A stretch of 64,000 bases of DNA from assembly GCF_009928525.1 (NCBI RefSeq), contig NZ_JAABOK010000022.1:1-64000 (forward strand). Reading direction: 5' to 3'. The stretch's first letter is position 1, and each line of letters starts with the position of its first letter. Origin of the DNA: Chitinophaga solisilvae. GTDB taxonomy: Bacteria > Bacteroidota > Bacteroidia > Chitinophagales > Chitinophagaceae. This document shows, piece by piece, positions 49,801 to 54,965 of this stretch. The notes beneath the pieces are model-generated. The model ran no database searches and was not told the origin of the DNA. It worked only from the letters and a program-made list of their open reading frames with translations. The position numbers were made by a program, and so were the translations under genes.

Positions 49801-52800
49801 GGCATTGCTGGAATCTGCTGTGGCAGCAGGCTACAGTGCGCGCTATCTCCTGCATGACGATCCGCTGAAAATGAATGTGCTGCTGGAACGTATACCGGTA
49901 AATGGTTTTGTAAAGTTGCCGGCAGTATGGAATACCACTGGTACCACCCATACTAATATTCCATTGTTCCCGGATATCTGCGCCGCCATTGAAAAGGATA
50001 TGTACGCGCAGCTGGAAGACAGACTGCCCGACTACATGATACCATCAGAATTTACGGCGTTGCAGTATTTCCCGCTGACGAACAACGGTAAGACAGACCG
50101 GAAGTTTTTAGCTGACTGGGAAGATGTCAGACAGCAGGACAGGACTAACTATCATGCACCAACGACGCCGCAGGAAATTATTGTGGCGGAAATCTGGCAG
50201 CGGCTGCTGGGTGTGGAGCGTATCGGTACAGAAGACAATTTCTTTGAACTCGGCGGTCACTCGCTGCTGGCTACCCGTGTGGTATCTGCCATCCGTAAGA
50301 AACTGGAAGTGGAACTGACGGTAAGAGACTTCTTTGTATATCCCACCATCTCTACGTTGGTAGCCTATTTGCAGGGATTGCAGGAAGGCGTGGTATTACC
50401 TGCTGTTACCGCTGCTGTACGGCCGGCGCGCATACCGTTATCGTTTGGTCAGGAACGCCTCTGGTTTATTGACCGCCTGCAGGGTAGCGTACACTATCAT
50501 ATGCAGGTGACGCTGCGCTTACGCGGCGAACTGGATAAGGCTGCACTGGAAGCCGCTTTGCAGATGATTATACACCGGCATGAAGCGCTACGTACTGTTA
50601 TCCGGGTGAACGAAGCTACCGGAGAGGGTTATCAGCACATACTGGATATCGGTGCATGGCACCTGCAATACGTGCATAATCAGGCGTTCAGCCATAATGA
50701 GAAAGTATTGCGGACAACCATCAATACGCTGATGGCGCAGCCATTCGACCTGTCAGCAGATTACATGCTGCGGGCACATCTGGTACCGGTACATGCCACA
50801 GAACATATACTGCTGGCTACCATTCACCATATATCTTCTGATGGCTGGTCGCTCGCTAATTTCATCAGGGAGCTGGTAACGCTGTATCATGATTATACCA
50901 CACATCAGCCTCTCCGCTTGATGCCATTGCCATTGCAATATGCTGACTATGCGATCTGGCAGCGTACCTATCTCTCCGGAGAAGTGCAGCGCCGTCAGCT
51001 GGCCTACTGGAAAACACAGTTGCAGGGCGCTCCGCAACTCCTGTTGCCGGCAGATTATGAAAGGCCGGTGGTGCAAAGTACCAATGGCGCTGCCACCGTC
51101 TTCAATGTGGATGCTGCCCTGGCGGCACAGCTGCAGCAATTCTCCCGTCAGCAGGGCGTTACCTTGTTTATGACGCTGCTGGCTGCATTTAAGGTGTTGC
51201 TGTACCGTTACAGCGGTCAGGAAGATATTTCCGTAGGCAGCGGAGTAGCGGGGCGCACGCAGGAAGAGACGGAAGATATGATCGGGTTCTTTGTGAATAC
51301 ACTGGTGATGAGAAGCCAGCTGCACCAGGACCAGACCTTCACTGACTTTCTGCAGCAGGTGAAAACCACTACCTTGAACGCCTATGCGAACCAGGATGCG
51401 CCGTTTGAAAGCGTGGTGGAAGCTGTGGCGGACAAACGCGATATCAGTATGAACCCGTTGTTCCAGGTGGTTTTCCTGTTACAGAACGCGCCTAAAACAC
51501 CGATGCTGAAACTCGGTGATATTACACTGGAAGAAACATCTTTCGGTCATACTACCAGCCTGTTTGATATGAGCTTCTTTGTCACAGAACATGAAGATGG
51601 CTTACGGCTGGATGTGGAATATTGCACAGACCTGTTTAAAGAAACCACTATTCAGCGGCTGCTGAACTGCTACTATCACCTGCTGCAGGCGGTAGTACAA
51701 ACACCGCAGGAGAAAATTACCGGACTGCGTATGATGGATGAAGCATCACAGCAGCAGCTGCTGACAGATTTCGGCGCCATCCATCGTGATTACAGCGCTT
51801 ACGCAGATAAAACCGTTATCGATCAGTTTACGGCACAGGTAGCAGCTTATCCGCAGGCTACAGCGCTGATTTATGGAGAAGTGCAGCTGACCTATCAGCA
51901 GCTGGACGAGCAGAGTGGCCGCCTGGCGGACTATCTGGCCGCTGCCGGCATAACTGCAGAGATGCTGGTGCCGGTATGTCTGGAACGTTCTCCGGAGATG
52001 ATTATTGCCATATTGGGTATCCTGAAGGCTGGCGGTGCTTACGTGCCGGTAGATATGGAGTATCCTGCAGAAAGGATGGCATATATTTTTGATGATACCG
52101 CCGCAAAATTAATCATCAGCAGCGCAGATAGCCTGAAACTCCTGCCGCTGCAGGAAATGCACAAGGTAGTAGATATTCATGAAGCCCTGAAAGCAGGGGC
52201 TGCTCCGCGGAAACATGTCTTATCCGCACAGCAGCTGGCCTATCTGATCTATACCTCCGGTTCTACCGGAACACCTAAGGGGGTAATGATTGCGCATGAA
52301 AGTGTAGTGAACCTGACGCTGGCCATGAAAGAAGCGTTAAGGCTGGAGCCGGGTATGAAAACCCTGCAGTTTGCCTCTATCGGTTTTGATGCTGCCTGCT
52401 ATGAAATTTTCAATACCCTGCTCAGTGGCGGCTGCCTGGTGCTGGCTGATAAAGAACAGCTGCTTTCCGGCGCTACGCTGGAGGCACTGATCAACAGGCA
52501 TGGCATATCTGTGGCAGTGTTGCCACCGTCTTACCTGCAGGCAATGAAAGATACGCTGGGCAGCCTGACAACCATCGTTTCTGCGGGCGAAGCACTGAAC
52601 AGCAGTCTGGCAGCCCATATTCAATCCAGGGGTATCCGGCTTATTAACGCTTACGGGCCTACGGAGAGCACTGTTTGTGCGAGCCTGACCGATACGCCGC
52701 TGTTACCGGATAATTCGGTATCCATCGGGCGGCCGGTGGCCAACGTGCCCCTGTATGTGCTAGGGCCGGGCAACAGCCTGTGTCCCGTGGGAGCTGTCGG

Positions 52801-54895
52801 TGAATTATGCATCGGTGGTATACAGGTAGCCCGCGGTTACCTGAACCGTATAACGTTAACGGATGAACGATTTATTAAGGATCCTTTCTCTGCCAACGGC
52901 CGCCTGTATAAAACCGGTGACCTGGTACGCTGGCTGCCGGATGGCAACCTGATATACCTGGGCAGGAGAGATGAACAGGTGAAGATCAGAGGCCACCGTA
53001 TAGAATTAGGCGAAATAGAAAATGTGATAAGCAATCTGCAGCTGGTGAATGGCAGCTGCGTGGTCATGAAAAAACAAGAGTATAATAACAGGCTGATTTG
53101 TTACTATGTGCCTGATGAGGCCGGAGCAGACATGCGCCAGCAGCTGCGCACAGCGCTGCAGCAACAGTTGCCGGACTATATGGTGCCGGCAGACTTTATC
53201 GCGCTGGCGGAATTACCACTGACCAGCAGCGGTAAAGCTGACCGTAAACTGCTCAGCGCAAGAGTAGAAGAGGTGAGCCTGAAAGATATCACTTTCCAGG
53301 CGCCATCAACTGTAACGGAACGCCACCTGGCCGCCATCTGGCAGGAACTGTTAGGAGTATCACAGGTAAGCGTCAACGATAATTTCTTTGAGCTGGGCGG
53401 CGATTCTATCATCATTATCCAGGTGGTAAACAGAGCCAAGCACTATGGCTATATATTGCAGCCACGTGAGTTATTCATGCACCAGACAATTGCGGAACTG
53501 GCCGCATTGCTGCAGCACAGCCAGGCGCAGCAAATCAACGGAGAGCAGGGATACCTCAGCGGCAGCAGCGGCCTGCTGCCGGTACAGCAATGGTACCTGG
53601 AAGATGAAAGCAACGTTTCGGATCACTTCATTCAGAGCGTACCTTTTGAATTGCATAAAGCTATCAGCCAGGAGATGCTGACTACCGCCATTGAACATAT
53701 TGTATCCTTCCACGACAGCCTTCGGTTTGCCTATAGTCAGGAAAACGGGCAGTGGCGGCAGTGGTACGGAGATGATAAAGGAACAGTAGTAGTAGTAGAC
53801 CTGCGTAACACACCGGCAGATGATCTGCATGCAGCCATCACCGCCTGGGAAAATAAATACAGGCATAGCCTGGATATGCGCGCGGGTAAACTGCTATGCG
53901 CTGTATTATTCCTGACCCCGGCCTCTGTGCGCGCCAACAGGCTGCTCATCGTCATTCACCACCTCGGTGTGGATGTAGTGTCCTGGCGTATTCTCCTGGA
54001 AGATCTGGGACATATCTTCCAGCATCTGCAGGATGGTAAAAGTATTCCGCTGACAGCAAAAAGCAGTTCTTACAGGGAATGGTATAATGCATTGAACCGT
54101 TACGCGAAGAGCGACAGGCTGCTGGCGCAGCGCCCTTACTGGCTGAATATGGCCGCGCAGTACCTGCCGCTGAAAACGGACAAGTCATACGATGGCCTGG
54201 TACGTATCAGCGAAATGACGGCACACCGTGTCATCCTTGATGCCGGTTACACCCGTCAGCTGCTGCTGGAAGTATCGCCGGCCTACCGCACTGATGTAAA
54301 AGACCTTTTACTGACGGCCTTCGCGCTGACAATGACAGAATGGACAGGTAATACGGCTGTGGCAGTAGGATTCGAGAAGCATGGCCGGGAAGATATTGAT
54401 GCCACCATCGATACCAGCCATACTACCGGATGGTTTACCACACTTTCTCCCGTATTGCTGGAAACTGCCGCTACCAGAGAGCCTGGCGCACTGCTGCAGC
54501 AAATCCGCGAACAGATGAAAGCCGTACCGGATAAGGGACTGGGATTCGGGGTGCTTAAATATATGACTAAAGAACCTGGTCTGCAGGGCAAAGATCCCTG
54601 GGATGTGATCTTCAATTATCACGGACAGATAGATAATGTCAGCAACCAGAAATGGATTTCTCTGACAGATACACAGGGAGAACTGCGGATGATCGGAGAA
54701 TATACCATGCGTTTCAGAATTTTTGTGGACAGCGTAGTGACTGATAATGAACTGGTGATTGATTGGCTGTACAGCACGCTGCATTACGATGCTGCTACCA
54801 TGAAGACGCTGGGTGCAGCTTATATCAGGTATCTGCAATCGCTGATATCCCATTGTATGACACGGGTCCGCGAGGAACAACTATCTGCCGTTTAA
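32834..54895 (+). CDS. Giant FAAL-PKS-aminotransferase-NRPS lipopeptide synthetase
   Basis: 7353 aa in one uninterrupted frame. The domain order is FAAL-ACP-KS-AT-ACP-AMT-C-A-T-C-A-T-C-A(MT)-T-C-A-T-E. The active-site residues checked (carrier serines, KS Cys, AT Ser, AMT Lys and the condensation HH-x3-D motifs) are intact. The start resembles mycosubtilin/iturin MycA, except that the malonyl-specific AT is built in. Predicted product: a beta-amino fatty acyl tetrapeptide with two aliphatic residues, one N-methylated Val-like residue and one D-aromatic residue. It lacks any thioesterase, reductase or terminal condensation domain. No PPTase, transporter or MbtH gene is visible nearby. The next gene, a docking-domain monooxygenase, begins 70 bp later. 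The ATG at 32834 ([14 protein letters not shown]) is the first in frame that precedes the FAAL. Confidence 0.98.
   Translation: [7353 protein letters not shown]
34871..37828 (+). other. PKS extension module: KS, AT, ACP2
   Basis: KS (680 to about 1105): Cys854 in [10 protein letters not shown], His989 in ETHGTGT and His1029 in [10 protein letters not shown] (about 1205-1560): Ser1303 in AGHSVGEY and HAFH at 1403-1406, the pattern for malonyl-CoA. ACP2: Ser1627 in GADSL. No KR, DH or ER is present, so the beta-keto group is kept for amination. A Gln-rich linker (about 1715-1755) follows. Confidence 0.93.
38291..39568 (+). other. Class III aminotransferase domain (AMT)
   Basis: Residues about 1820-2245, GSA-aminomutase type as in MycA and McyE. 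Lys2078 in [13 protein letters not shown] is the PLP lysine; [20 protein letters not shown] and [17 protein letters not shown] are typical. It would convert the ACP2-bound beta-ketoacyl chain to a beta-aminoacyl chain. Confidence 0.92.
39656..42808 (+). other. NRPS module 1 (C-A-T), aliphatic-type pocket
   Basis: C1: HHIVFDD at 2405-2411. A1 (about 2730-3230): [10 protein letters not shown] near 2879; pocket residues read by hand against GrsA give DGWSLGLVYK. T1: Ser3288 in LGGHSL. The code shares 7 of 10 positions with the bacitracin Ile code as I remember it (DGFFLGVVYK), so an aliphatic residue is likely. Confidence 0.85.
41033..47440 (+). repeat. Tandem 3204-bp duplication inside the synthetase (A-T-C unit)
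   Basis: Unit 1 is about 41033-44236 and unit 2 about 44237-47440. Matching landmarks keep a constant 3204-bp (1068-codon) offset: GCTGACCTACCGCAGC at 41101 and 44305, AGCCAGGAACG at 42881 and 46085. Long runs are identical at DNA level. The boundaries lie just before each A domain. Confidence 0.85.
42866..46009 (+). other. NRPS module 2 (C-A-T), Ile-like pocket
   Basis: C2: HHIAADG at 3474-3480. A2: pocket DGWALGVVYK, 8 of 10 positions as in the remembered Ile code. T2: Ser4356. A2-T2-C3 is a near copy of A1-T1-C2 at a constant 1068-residue offset. Confidence 0.85.
46070..50383 (+). other. NRPS module 3 (C-A-MT-T), Val-like, N-methylating
   Basis: C3: HHIASDG at 4542-4548. A3 (about 4870-5770): pocket DAFSLGGTFK, close to known Val codes (DAFWIGGTFK type). 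A methyltransferase of about 430 residues is inserted between core motifs A8 and A10 (about 5290-5720), with the SAM loop VLEIGCGTG at 5391-5399. This insertion site is standard for N-methylation. T3: Ser5810. Confidence 0.88.
50429..54872 (+). other. NRPS module 4 (C-A-T-E), aromatic-type pocket, terminal epimerase
   Basis: C4: HHISSDG at 5998-6004. A4 (about 6324-6810): pocket DAYSVAAVCK, near the Phe codes (DAWTVAAVCK type). T4: Ser6858 in LGGDSI; the D in place of H is typical before epimerases. E (about 6905-7345): [10 protein letters not shown] at 7042-7051, [20 protein letters not shown] and IFNYHGQID. The protein stops 25 residues after the E domain. Confidence 0.9.
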
Positions 54896-54901
54896 AATAC
54901 G

Positions 54902-54934
54902 GATGGCTGTACCGTCAGAGATGGTACAGCCATC
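54902..54934 (+). promoter_or_regulatory. Perfect hairpin between the synthetase and monooxygenase genes
   Basis: GATGGCTGTACC / GGTACAGCCATC, 12-bp perfect stem and 9-nt loop, 6 bp after the synthetase stop. No T tract follows, so it may protect the long mRNA end or tune read-through to the downstream gene rather than terminate. Confidence 0.6.
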
Positions 54935-54965
54935 ATCTTACATCTATTAAATATCCGTTACAGTT

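Noticed and set aside
32972-54615. Many open frames of 60-360 codons on the opposite strand and other frames of the synthetase gene.
   Set aside because: They lie wholly within an intact, well-conserved 22-kb frame, carry no family motifs and have compositions expected of shadow frames in this codon usage.
53560-54895. A thioesterase or terminal condensation domain at the end of the synthetase.
   Set aside because: The C-terminal domain has epimerase motifs ([10 protein letters not shown], the GWF block, FNYHGQ) and no GxSxG with a hydrolase fold after it.
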